In this document: in pieces, positions 54,492-64,000 of the stretch
Position numbering within the stretch: the first letter of the stretch is position 1
Layout of the letters: every line of letters starts with the position of its first letter
Source: Atriophallophorus winterbourni
Lineage: Eukaryota > Platyhelminthes > Trematoda > Plagiorchiida > Microphallidae
Length of the DNA: 64,000 bases
Reading direction: 5' to 3'
Assembly (NCBI GenBank): GCA_013407085.1
Contig: JACCGJ010005463.1
Span: 1-64,000, forward strand
Made by a program: the position numbers and the translations under genes
Notes under the pieces: generated by a model
What the model saw: the letters and a program-made list of their open reading frames with translations, nothing else
Databases searched by the model: none
What the model was told of the DNA's origin: nothing

Positions 54492-55265
54492 AATACTGCG
54501 CGCAAGCCTGGATACCCCTTCTTCCAAAAAGACCTATTACTACTAGAGAGAGTCCAACGTCTGGCTAACAAAATGGTTGAAGTTATGTTTGTTAAGCCCT
54601 ACGAAGAACGTCTAATTTCTTTAGGTCTCTTCTCCCTTCGGCGTCGGCGATCTAACAGAAACTTTTAAAATCCTGAAAGGCTCAGGCGACGAAGGTTGTC
54701 AAATCCTGTTCTATCGAGCGATCAACCCTTCAACTAGAGGACATAAATTGAAACTCGCGAAAAACCATAGCCGTCTGAATCTTCGGCACACGTTTTCAGT
54801 GAAAAAATGGTAAGCTCCTGGAACAAGCTGCCTGAGGAACTAATTGCTTGCACATCGGTAGGTGCATTTAAAAGGGGTTTAGATGCATTGTGGCATGAGC
54901 TTTTCCCAGACTTCTTTCCATGAATATACAGGTTGCCTGTCGACAGAATTGTCATTTTTGTTTGTTCACTTAAATTTATATGGTTTTTACCACGGTTTAA
55001 AAAAAATTAAGAAAATTCTATTATATATGCCTCGTTTTAAATGTCATGTTTTAAATGTACGACCAATTTTCCATAGCTAACCTCCCACCGGCTTCGTAAA
55101 GAGAAACCCTTTTTGTTTTTCTCAGTCGCAGCTACAAATACTGGGACCAAACGACGGCCTGGAAAACACCGGACGTATCATCGCATACGACGAGGATATC
55201 AGAGAAGAATGAACCAATTTTGGAGTGGTGGGCGCTCCTTTGAATCTTTCGACCGACAGAAATTG

Positions 55266-55290
55266 TGTATTGTATTGTGTTATTGTATTG
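55266..55290 (+). repeat. (TATTG)n 3' tail of E1
   Basis: TGTATTGTATTGTGTTATTG marks the 3' terminus of E1 after a 3' UTR shared with E2. The next 200 bases up to 55494 show nothing recognisable. Confidence 0.65.
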
Positions 55291-55494
55291 CGTTGGATCT
55301 GTGATTGACTATCCAATAGCTAAAAGCCGTAATTTACCGTTCCCCTGGTAATATTTTGACATGATTTTCTTCTTAATTCTTTACACTCTATACTATCTAA
55401 ACGATTTTTTCATGTTTTCCTTACTTGTGACTTTGCTTACACCGGATTAACACTCGGTTACACACAACACTATTCTTCTGCACAACTTTCTGAT

Positions 55495-56850
55495 ATAATG
55501 ATTACTTATCCACTATTCAATCATATTCATGAAGCGTCTAGAGACCGTGGGAATAATCATCTTCATTTAATACTCACGAATGAAGAACGCATGCCTGATA
55601 ATTTAGGCATTGAACCGCCTTTATGTCGCAGTGATCATGCCGTACTATCATTTTCCTACGTCGGTTATGCCTATCAGTCAAACTGTACTAAACCTTCGAC
55701 CCGTCGCATTACCAATTTGAAACTTTTCTGCAACCTTGCGGCCGCCAACACTTGGGATTTCCTGAGGACAGATGATCTTAATATTGATTGGTCCATGTTT
55801 GTAGACCACTGGCACATCTTACTTAAACAAGCTTCAGCATGGAAAGCCATCAGTGTCGAACGGTCTTCATCGTGTCTACGCACCAAAACACGAAACTTCA
55901 TCACAATGTAACCGATCTTGGCATACGTTCACATTTTGCTAGACAACTACAAATTGGAAAGCCTATAAAGCCTCAAAAATCGTTCCACCCTACTCTGTCG
56001 TGAAGACAGGTTTTTTCGTCAATCAAAATTTTTGTCAAACCCGAAAAGCTTATATCAACATGTTAAAGCAAAACAAAATACCAAAGTACAAAGTACCAAA
56101 CGGTATTCTACCGCTTATGTTCTCGGATCATTTAACCACCACATCAAAAGAGGCAGCTGTTTCTTTACGATCTCAATTCTCTCCAATTTTCAGCGTCGTG
56201 TATGCTAATACGCTACTACCTAATCTAGATTTTTCTCTTGAACCCTCTTTCGTTTGCCAAAACTGTTACAACTAAAACAATGTTCATCTCCGGGTTCTGA
56301 TAACATTCTTTAAAACCCACTCTCAGTAGTATTTCGTTTCCTCGGTGAACCACTTGCCTTAGTTTTTCAGCGCTTGCTGAACCGTTTACTTTTCCCAGGA
56401 ATGGATGTCTGGTATGATATTTCCTGTTCTTGAGGCAGCAGCCGCTCGAATCGTATCAATTATCGCCAAATTTCACTTTTCCAAGTCATCTCTAATGTTA
56501 TAGAAGAACTTATTGCTGATGAGCTTATGAAACACTTTGAAAATCGTAGTTTAATACTGATTCCGCGTCATGATTTCCGGCAGGTCAATTGCTTCTTGAA
56601 ATATCTTCTACTGACTCGACAAGATAGGACTGTATCTGTGGATTCTGGTGTCGGTGATCCTTCACTATCCTTGATTGTAATTTTCTATTTTCCTCGAAAA
56701 ATTCGTGTAAGAGTCTGAGGCTTGTTTTCCAAAATTTTTCCTGTGAATTGTAGCCTTCCTCCTTCCGCGACTTTTTCTTATTTTCATAAACGACATCAGC
56801 AATCTAATATCATCTCCATTTCTTTTATTTGCACGGATGTGCTATCGTGC
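55495..56850 (+). pseudogene. CR1-like ORF2, A0/A-like copy 4, heavily decayed
   Basis: Corresponds to A0 from STHPLYNHVREPTR onward. Visible blocks: MITYPLFNHIHEAS (55498), LHLILTNEERM, CRSDHAVLSFSY, LRTKTRNF, a shifted stretch with TSKEAAVSLRSQFSPIF (56145), and NDIS-LISSPFLLFA near 56790-56840, where it stops just before the aspartates of the RT box. Many indels. The 5' part of ORF2 is missing. Confidence 0.7.
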
Positions 56851-56879
56851 AGTAGTTTGTGCTGCGCGGCTAACACCGT

Positions 56880-57054
56880 GCTAAATTGATTGACCAGAGG
56901 TAGTGAGCTGCATACTGAAACAAGCTGGAGTCTCATTACCATTTCCTGTTCTTTTTTTGTTCCTCATATCTGTCTAGGCCTGGACAACCTAGCCCACGTG
57001 CAGTCTCTGACTGTGCGGCACATTGCCTGGATCAGGCTTGTGATTATATATCAT
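56880..57054 (-). repeat. Dispersed repeat P, copy 3
   Basis: The reverse complement matches 8735-8890 over about 150 bases, including CTGATCCAGGC, AGACTGCACGTGGGCTA and GAGACT...GCAGCTC. It lies between the A-like copy and the D1 tail. Confidence 0.6.
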
Positions 57055-58245
57055 ACCAATTCAATTCAATTTAATGGTCTAAAAAGCACATAGCTTCACA
57101 AAAACCACAGAATAATATGCGAATTACAAATAACATAGGTAGTGAAACGGGGTTTGTTTGCTCACTGATGGGTTCAGGAATCACGTAAAAATACATAGAG
57201 CAGAAATTGTTTTCAACCGGTTTGATAGGGTAAATATGTATAGTTTACTTGGATGCATTGGCTCAAAGCTTTATGATGCAGAATATATTGTTTCAATGTT
57301 TGGATTGGTCGACATGAAGTTGTCTAAGTTCGATTTGAATATATCCAATTTGGGTGAATGTGCAACGTTACGGGGTAGGGAGTTCCAAGTAAAACATACA
57401 CGTACAGAAGGAAAATACCTTCGACAGTTCAGCCTCGAGTCGGGAATAAGTACTGTGTAGTTATGATCCCGGCTTGTTCGTGGTGGTAGTCGTGTGAATA
57501 GTTGATTCAGGGGATGGTTGTGGGTATGCAGTATATTGAACATAAGAATCAAGTCGACTCTAAGACGGCGGTAGCGAGAGTCGAAGATATTGCGGCTTGT
57601 AATCCGATCTTCGTATTGTTTACCTTTTAGACCACGTACGAGCTAGGTGGTCCGATGATATATTCCCTGCAAGAGGCTGATGTCCTTCTGTAGCCAGGGT
57701 GACCAAGCCTGAACCGCATACTCCATGGTTGGCCTCAAGTTCGTATCAATTATTCGATGAACAGTTTGCTTCGTGAAACTCCCGAACACGCCGTTAAGAA
57801 GAAGCAGTATTCGCGACGTCTTTTCATAGATAGCTGTGGCGTTATGCAACGGTTTCAACGTGCTGCTCACCCACACACCCAAGTCCTTCTCCTTGTCAGT
57901 TCTTTCAAGAATATGGGAACCAAGGGTGTAAAAGAACTCAAAATATCTTCCAACAGTCAATACCTTGCATTTGCTGAAATTGAAAGGTCGTTCATTTTTA
58001 ACTGACCAGTTCTGTAAGTCATCAAGTTCCAGGTGAAGCTGTCTGCAATCTGCAGTTGTGCGTACTTGTGTCCACAGCTTGATGTCATCCGCAACTAACA
58101 AGATTTTGCTGCGAACAAGTTTCGGTAAGTCGTTTACATAGATCAGGAAAAGGATTGGTCCAAGCACTGATCCCTGCGATACCCCACTCGTTACTGCAAT
58201 GGGTCGTGATAAAGCACCGTCAACCCTTACTCGAATGGCACGGAC
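57055..58245 (-). pseudogene. CR1-like element D1, 3' part (RT thumb to tail)
   Basis: Minus strand: RVRVDGALSRPIAVTSG (58230), VSQGSVLGPILFLIYVNDL, VADDIKLWTQV (the RT box reads VADD), MEYAVQAWSPWLQKDISLL, one frameshift between 57643 and 57552, and a C-terminus ending at 57271. The 3' UTR ends with an AATTGAATTGAATTGG-type tail at 57055-57073. The 5' part lies beyond D2 at 63150-64000. Confidence 0.75.
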
Positions 58246-58357
58246 AAAGTGATTCAAAGTGATTCAAAGTTGTAATGGTCTAAAAAGCATTTAGCTTAAC
58301 AATAACCATAGGATGGAGTTATGAGGTATATACAATAAAAAAGAAGAAAAGGAAAAC

Positions 58358-61316
58358 TCATGTAGTGTAAATCGTATCAAAGTTTGGGTTGTCTCTCAAG
58401 TGTTTGTCCAGATTAGCTTTGAAAATATCCAGGTTGGCTGAGTGTGCAACAGTGGAGGGGAGGGTGTTCCATATGAAACTTACACGTACAGCATACGAAT
58501 ATCTTCGACAGTTCAGTCTTGAAGTGGGAATAAGCACTGAAAGTTCATGTTTCCAACAGGCACGGGGTGGCGAGCGTGTGAAAAGTTTGGACAAGGGATG
58601 GATAGGAACGTGCATAATATTGTACATCACTATGAGGTCACCTTTTAGTCGACGACGGCGAAAGTCGAAAAGATTGAGACTCCTCAAACCTTCTTCATAT
58701 GGTTTAGCAGCTAGTCCGGGTACAAGCTTTGTGGTTCGGTGGAAAATACGCTGCAGAAGATTGATGTCTTTCTGAAGCCAGGGTGACCAAGCCCGAAAAG
58801 CGTACTCCATCGCTGATCTCAGATAGGTGTTCATGATACGGGGCACCAACTGATTGGAGAATCTGCCGAAAATTCGTCTCAATAACGCCAATACTTCTGA
58901 CGCCTTTTTGTAAGCCGCTTTGCACTGCAGTGAATTCTTCAGACTTGAACTGGTCCAAACACCCAAATCCTTCTCTTCAGTTATCCAGACGAGTTGGTGG
59001 GACCCAAGAGTGTAGTTGTAATTAACAGTCTTTCCAATGTTTACCACCTTGCACTTTTGGAAGTTGAATGTTAGTTTGTTTCTCAAAGACCAATCGTGCA
59101 ATGTGTTAAGATCCTTCTGCAAAGTTTCACAGTCATCATTTGTACGTATGCTTCTCCAAAGCTTTATATCGTCTCCAAATAACATAATCTTGCATTTAAC
59201 ACGCTCGGGAATGTCGTTTACGTAGATCGAAATCAAAATCGGTCCGAGGACCGAACCCTGGGGCACTCCGCTCGTAATTTTGAATGGTTTCGATAAGGCG
59301 CCGTCAGCTCTGACTTGGGCACTCCTGTCGCGTAAATAGTTTTCTAGCCAAGCAAGAAGTTTTCCTGTTATCCCGTGCAATTAAAGTTTCTGGATTAAAA
59401 TGCTATGATTAACGCGGTCGAAAGCCTTTGACATGTCTAAAAAGCATGCGTGGAATGCGTAACCATTGTCCACACACTTAGTCTAGTCGTTTAAGTTGAG
59501 CAAGAGGTTAGATAGACATGAGTGATGTTTCCTGAAACCGTGCTGTTCAGTCGCGAGCAGTCTATTGTTTTCGAGGTGATGGGTGATATTTTCCGCAACT
59601 AAACTCTCTAGCACTTCAGAAATTACTGGCAACAACGTAACTGGTCTATAGTTCGCAGCGTCAGATCGACTCTCGCCCTTGTAGATTGGTGTGATGATGC
59701 CAGATTTCCATTCCGCGGGAACGACTATTTTCGAGCGAAATTTGAAAAATGTGCTGAGTGGACCACACAATGAGAATGCGCATCGTTTGGGGATAAAAGG
59801 AGTGATTCCATCTGCTCCTGGTGACTTTGCGGTGTTCAAACGAAGAAGTCTGAGCATGACAAACTCATTGATTATTGAGATTTCATTTAGTATTTCATTG
59901 GAAAAGCCGATCGAATGCAGCGTAAGATGTACTGATTCCTTGGGGCAAAAACATCTACAGTAATAGCCTGCAAGAACTTCGGCAGCCTCGAACACAGTCG
60001 TAGGTAGACCATGAGGTGTGCGTACTGCTGAGATTCCTGGCTTGATCTTTGATGTAGTATTAACGATGTGGTACAGGACTTTGGGGTTCCGCTTCATCAT
60101 GGTCAGTAGTCTTGCCTGATAAGACTGCTTATCCTCGGTGATAAGAGAGGTGAACTTGTTCCTAAACAGACGATATGTTTCTCAATTATCTGGCATCGGA
60201 TTGTGGACATATTTTTTCCATGCATCGTTGCGTATCTTAATCCACTTCCTTGTGCGGCTTCTCAACGTGAAGGTAAATCGGTTTTCGCTGTCTTTGGTAC
60301 AAATCTGGAATGTAGGTTTATTTCATCACACAGCTTCTCTATGAAGTTTACCCAAGAACGATGCCCGTCCGTGGTGTCTGGTTTCCAGTCAGAAATCGTT
60401 CGAAGAGCATTGTGAAGACTTCCAATATCCAGTTGTAGTTTTGTTTTGTTGATGTCATCCGTTCTCTCAGCTTGACAAACATAATCAAATAAGAGGACCA
60501 CGTGGTCGCTAGAACCCAATGGAGTTTCGTAGCTCAGATTTTCGACGGCATGTTCCTCACTCGTTAGTATTAGATCCAGGACAGATGGCATGCTACCATC
60601 TCTACATCTAGTGTTATCAGAGATGTGGTTTTGAAAAGGAATATCGAAGATCAGTTCTTGAAACGCATCGTCGAGTGAATATGTTGAAAGAGAATTTTTC
60701 TTCATCAAGTTCGGAAGGTTGAAGTCTCCCATAAGCAGGAGTGACGTTTAAAATCTGGCATCCAGAAGTCAAATTTTCTGGAGTAGTTCAAAATTGTGCG
60801 CGTCACTTGCGCTTGGAGCCCGATAAATCAAGCCAACAATGCAATCATCTCCAGTACTCAGCTTAATTGAGCACCACAGAGTATCCTGTACACGTAGTTC
60901 AATATCGTCAATTTCTCTGCAGGATAACTGTTGGTTGTAGTAAAGTGCCACGCCACCGCCGCGTCCCGCGCGGTCTTGACGAAGAAGACACATTCCTTTC
61001 AATGCCAATTCATTGTCTGATAAATGAGGTTCAAACCATGTTTCGGTAATTGAAACTAAGTCCGATGAGTGCTCTGTACATACGGTATCAAGCTCCTGTA
61101 TTTTGTTACTCAGACACTGCGCGTTTGTATAGACACTTAATGGTTTATGGGTTAACAATGATGGACAATGTGGAAGACTAGTTTTAGTTCCAAGTTGTGA
61201 TATGTTTGGCACAGATTGAGGGTTAGTATGCATAAATTCAATCCGGTTCACCGTATACAGCTGAGGCGTTGAAGTCGTTTCTACTTTTCCGACTCGGCAT
61301 GAGTCGGACACAGATT
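58358..61316 (-). pseudogene. CR1-like ORF2 (D2)
   Basis: In the -1 frame relative to ORF1 from the slippery site. Blocks: YTNAQCLSNKIQELD (about 61125), ITETWFEP, GRGGGVALYYN, MGDFNLPNLM (60732), GSSDHVVLLFDY and NPKVLYHIVN (60100). RT: GESRSDAANYRPVTLLP, VPQGSVLGPILISIYVND and IMLFGDDIKLW, with FGDD instead of FADD. C-terminus: SRLNCRRYSYAVRVSFIWN, stop at 58358. Breaks near 60750, 60150 and 59400. The glycine in the catalytic box may lower or alter activity. Confidence 0.75.
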
Positions 61317-62876
61317 GTTTTTTGGAGAGGTAATTGAGATGACTAGACTTGGGCTTGTGAGAGGTATATTGTCTACAGGATCTAGTTTATTTGTTTTCGG
61401 AGCACTCATTCTGACACCACTTGGTAGATTGCGACTGTTTTGAGTACATTGTGCTCGAACTAAATCAGCTATATTGCTAGTCAGGAAGGTGAGTTTAAGC
61501 GGTCGGGGTCCATCCCTTTGTATTGGATGGACTTGGGTATCCTGAACGTATCTATTGCGACAGTTTTGTTTACATCGATAGTTTCGGATATAAACTTCCA
61601 TTGTTGTCCATCGTGTTTTTCTGTTTGATTAGGTGCTAGATTTTCAGCACACTCAGGAACACCAAGCAGTACTAAACTTCTTGAACTTCTTGCTGATGCG
61701 GGATCGGAGGCTTTTGATTTTCGTTCCCACCATGGGAGATCAGCGAAAATACGGATTTTTGAGCCAGCAACACTCCTTAATAAGTATGAGTGTAATAGTA
61801 TGTTTTCCAGGTCGTTTTCGTTCTCCAATATCACCTTGAGTAATCTCGGATCACCCTGGTGGGGTGATTTCGGGTGTCGACTTAAACGAACTATAGCTGA
61901 AGGTTTAATGGGAACCAGGTTCATCATGTCACAGAGTCTGCTCCATTCGGCTAAATCGTGCTTTTTCCTGTCGTCGAACAGTGCATCATTTGTTTCAGGA
62001 ACGTTAGTGCAAATTACGCTGAGACTATGGGTCTTCTTCATTAAACCACCAGCAGGTTGCACCGGTGCTGGTCGATGAGGTGTCTCACTGTTGACTGTAT
62101 TCGTTTTCCTCTTTACATTCACAGCAGATGCTGTCTTACGCGACTTAGTAACGAAATAATCTCTATGGCTCCTTTGTTGTCGCATTGGATCACCACTAAT
62201 CACCGAAGATGCACCACTAACCAAAGTTGACTTTTGTGGTGTTTTATCGGCGTTTGCTCTATCGCTGATTTCCGCTACGGGCGATTATGCATGAAAAACC
62301 TGTTCGTTCGCGATTATAGCAATTTCAACTCGCTGTAGACTTTGCACTAGAGCAGACATTCGTTCTTCGATTTTGTCTTCAAAGTCTTCAGATTTCTCTT
62401 AATCGAGAGCTGATATTGTTCTACAAACGGTGTCTTTAGTGTTGTGGCGAACGCTTTCATTCGATTGTCTACAGTTCATACAAACAAAACAAACAGATGG
62501 ATGTTTCTCGTCGTTCACAAGACGCACACAATCATCAGTCAAATTGTTCTCACATGACGCGTGTTGATGGAACCCGCAAAAAGTACATTCAACTGAAACG
62601 CTATCAACGCCTACCGAGGTTAGACATGTGATGCAGAGGTCACACGGATCCTATGTCGATCGACACGGTCACAGCAAGATCGATCGATTTGTTTGTTTGG
62701 GCGGTGGACCTCGTTACACGTTCGCACATGTTCGTGGGCTGCGTAGGGCTTGCCGGTTGATCGATAACTGGTGTTTTGCGAGTTGAGTGAGCTGCCAGTG
62801 GTTGCTGGCGTGGTTTGGGCATTGAACAAGTAGTCCGCAATAACTCGGTGATTACAGAAGATAGAATATAAAGCAA
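61281..62876 (-). pseudogene. CR1-like ORF1 (D2)
   Basis: N-terminal MPKPRQQPLAAHS region (62822). A frameshift near 62650 leads into a PHD finger, CITC, CTFC, HASC, CVRL and CMNC (62630-62470). Stops near 62400 and 62285. Then an open stretch from 62224 with module 1 (AEWSRLCDMMNLVP to IFADLPWWER) and module 2 (QQWKFISETID onward), and a frameshift near 61510. The stop TAG is at 61281-61283, directly after the hairpin. Confidence 0.75.
61288..61323 (-). promoter_or_regulatory. Candidate -1 ribosomal frameshift signal of D2
   Basis: Minus strand: A AAA AAC at 61323-61317 in the ORF1 frame (CCA AAA AAC), 8-nt spacer, then a perfect 8-bp stem TCCGACTC/GAGTCGGA with a 5-nt loop (61308-61288). 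The stop follows within 5 bases. The C1 stem has G-U where D2 has A-U, so pairing is kept despite a base change. Confidence 0.75.
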
Positions 62877-63149
62877 GGTGTCAAAGCCTGTAGCTCAATG
62901 TGATGTTTCTAATGATAGTGAAATCCACATGGTAACTTGTTCTGCGAGAATCTTTGTACGCGTGAACAAATTGGCCTTTTCCGTCAAAACTGGTAACTTT
63001 GCTATAGTTCAACTTGAGCGATCGAAAAGTATAAAATCAGATAGGCGTCGTCGAGTGGTAGACAGAATACTTTAAACTGTATGAATCCGAGCAGATGCAA
63101 CGAAGATACGGGCAAAAAATGTCAGAGCAACGAAAAATGCGACCGCACG

Positions 63150-64000
63150 CGGAATGAACCCTTTAGTCAGGTCGCGGAGATAAACCTCAAACCAGGCTAG
63201 TAATGAACCGTTGATGCCACATTGCTCCATTTTTTGTAGTAACAGACTGTGGTTGACACGATCGAATGCTTTGGAAATATCAAGATAACACGCGTGTATG
63301 GTGAGACCTTTGTCTACAGCTTGTGTCCAGTCATCGAGGGAGAGCAGAAGGTTTGAAAGGCAAAATTGTCTTTTTCTGAAGCCGTGTTGTTCGACTGCGA
63401 GCAAGCAATTGTCTTCCAGATGTTTTGTGACGCTGTTTGCAACGAGGCGCTCCATTACTTTAGATATCACCGGTGTAGTGTTACTGGTCTATAGTTGGAT
63501 ACTTCGGAACGGTTTCCTCCTTTGTAGATTGGGGTAATGATGCCATTCTTCCAATCACATGGAACGAAACTTTGGGTTAAATAGAGATTGAACAAGTAGG
63601 TCAGGGTCGTACACAAAGTAGAAGCACAGTTATTAAGGATCAGCGGGGTAATTTCGTCAGCTCCGGGAGATTTTTTCGTGTTGAGATTTAGCAATGTTCG
63701 GAGGACACTGTCCGGGGTAATAGTTATTTGTTGTAAAACATTTTCAGGTGAGGTGACGGGAGTTGAGGGGCAGGTAGCGGTGTTTTGTGGGCTGAAGACA
63801 GTAAAGAAGAAATGGGCAAGAACTTCGGCAGATTCCGATGCTGTGGTTGTTGTCCCATCACGCGTCTTTAAAGCAGCAACCCCTGGTTTCACCCTAGACC
63901 GGGTATTTATGATCTGATAGAGAATTTTGGGGTTTGATTCCATTTTGTTGAGTAAATGTTTTCGATAATCCAGTTTGTCCTGAACAACATGTTTGTTTAC
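63150..64000 (-). pseudogene. CR1-like element D1, 5' piece (RT start), runs off the window
   Basis: Minus strand from the window edge: NPKILYQIINTRSRVKPG (about 63930), LNTKKSPGADEITPLIL, PIYKGGNRSEVSNYRPVTL, then a frameshift near 63470. It continues with ISKVMERLVANSVTKHL, VEQHGFRKRQFCLSNLLL, YLDISKAFDRVNHSLLL and SLLAWFEVYLRD, cut at about 63160 by D2. The next RT block is at 58240. Upstream parts lie outside the window. Confidence 0.75.

Larger units (their letters stand above)
51655..54923 (+). pseudogene. CR1-like ORF2 (E1), split by two insertions
   Basis: Endonuclease: ILYTNACSVRSKW (about 51727), ISETWLQ and RGGGAIILL, then the 672-bp insert, then IVADFKLTFALG, GDSNLPNIDCYTQ and STLDLLLSKG. 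RT: KSAGPDDVHPKI (53145), FRPVSLTSV, FSKAFDSVCHRF, SGVPQGSVLGPILFLIFIDD (53700), catalytic CMFADDVKL (about 53790) and KDLGIVVTTDYKW. It is cut by the 322-bp insert at EYCA, then shows FFQKDLLLLERVQRLANKM and a C-terminus ending at TGA 54921. Additional stops and frameshifts show decay. Confidence 0.75.
50568..55290 (+). mobile_element. CR1-like element E1, carrying two later insertions
   Basis: ORF1, ORF2, 3' UTR and a (TATTG)n tail are present. The 5' end lies somewhere left of the ORF1 ATG. Two separate insertions with target-site duplications lie inside ORF2 (51998-52669 and 54170-54491). The coding parts hold several stops and frameshifts. Confidence 0.8.
58246..63149 (-). mobile_element. 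CR1-like element D2, nested inside D1
   Basis: About 4.9 kb from the shared 5' terminus (GTGCGGTCGCATTTTT at 63149) to a tail of GATTCAAAGT units (plus strand, 58246-58270). Its 3' UTR (AATGGTCTAAAAAGCA) also ends D1. Both flanks are halves of D1. Both ORFs are broken. Confidence 0.8.

Noticed and set aside
1..64000. CRISPR array, bacterial operon, tRNA or rRNA genes
   Set aside because: The window is eukaryotic transposon-rich sequence; no direct-repeat arrays with spacers and no rRNA-like or tRNA-like stretch were recognised by eye.

Overview
This is a eukaryotic, AT-rich window with no recognisable host gene. It is built almost entirely of retrotransposons and their remains. The mix is CR1-like LINEs whose ORF1 carries a PHD finger, an RTE/Rex3-like LINE, Ty3/gypsy and BEL/Pao LTR elements, and small non-autonomous derivatives. 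That mix and the protein style suggest a flatworm, most likely a digenean trematode of schistosome type. The species is inferred from style only, because no database could be searched.

Layout. 0.5-3.7 kb: a CR1-like ORF2 (A0). 3.7-8.4 kb: two copies of CR1-like family A in opposite orientations, joined end to end. 9.0-13.5 kb: RTE/Rex3-like pieces, one with an inverted duplicated 5' region. 15.7-16.7 kb: a miniature gypsy element with two LTRs. 16.7-25.7 kb: mostly sequence without recognisable genes, with a few repeat copies, an RTE 3' end and a gypsy integrase relic. 25.7-31.0 kb: a gypsy element (G1) containing part of a second one (G2). 32.7 kb: a foldback element. 33.4-41.9 kb: one RTE/Rex3-like relic split into three pieces by a BEL/Pao element and by C1, a CR1-like element with both ORFs open. 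41.9-45.7 kb: CR1-like relics E2 and C'. 45.9-50.1 kb: a near full-length family A copy. 50.6-55.3 kb: CR1-like E1, itself carrying two insertions with target-site duplications. 55.5-64 kb: a degenerate A-like copy, then CR1-like D2 nested inside D1.

The most interesting signal is at the ORF1/ORF2 junction of the CR1-like elements. Four different elements (family A, C1, D2, E1) have the canonical -1 slippery heptamer A AAA AAC in the ORF1 frame. It is followed after 6-9 nt by a short GC-rich stem-loop, and ORF2 lies in the -1 frame. In C1 and family A no ATG precedes the first conserved block of the ORF2 endonuclease. The simplest reading is that ORF2 is made as an ORF1-ORF2 fusion by programmed -1 ribosomal frameshifting.

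How the parts relate. CR1-like ORF1 is a nucleic-acid-binding protein with a PHD finger and two tandem C-terminal modules. ORF2 supplies an APE-type endonuclease and reverse transcriptase for target-primed insertion. C1 looks youngest: it has no stops or frameshifts and sits inside an older relic. The small elements (the 672-bp internally deleted RTE-like insert, the 322-bp insert and the miniature gypsy) would depend on enzymes from full-length relatives.
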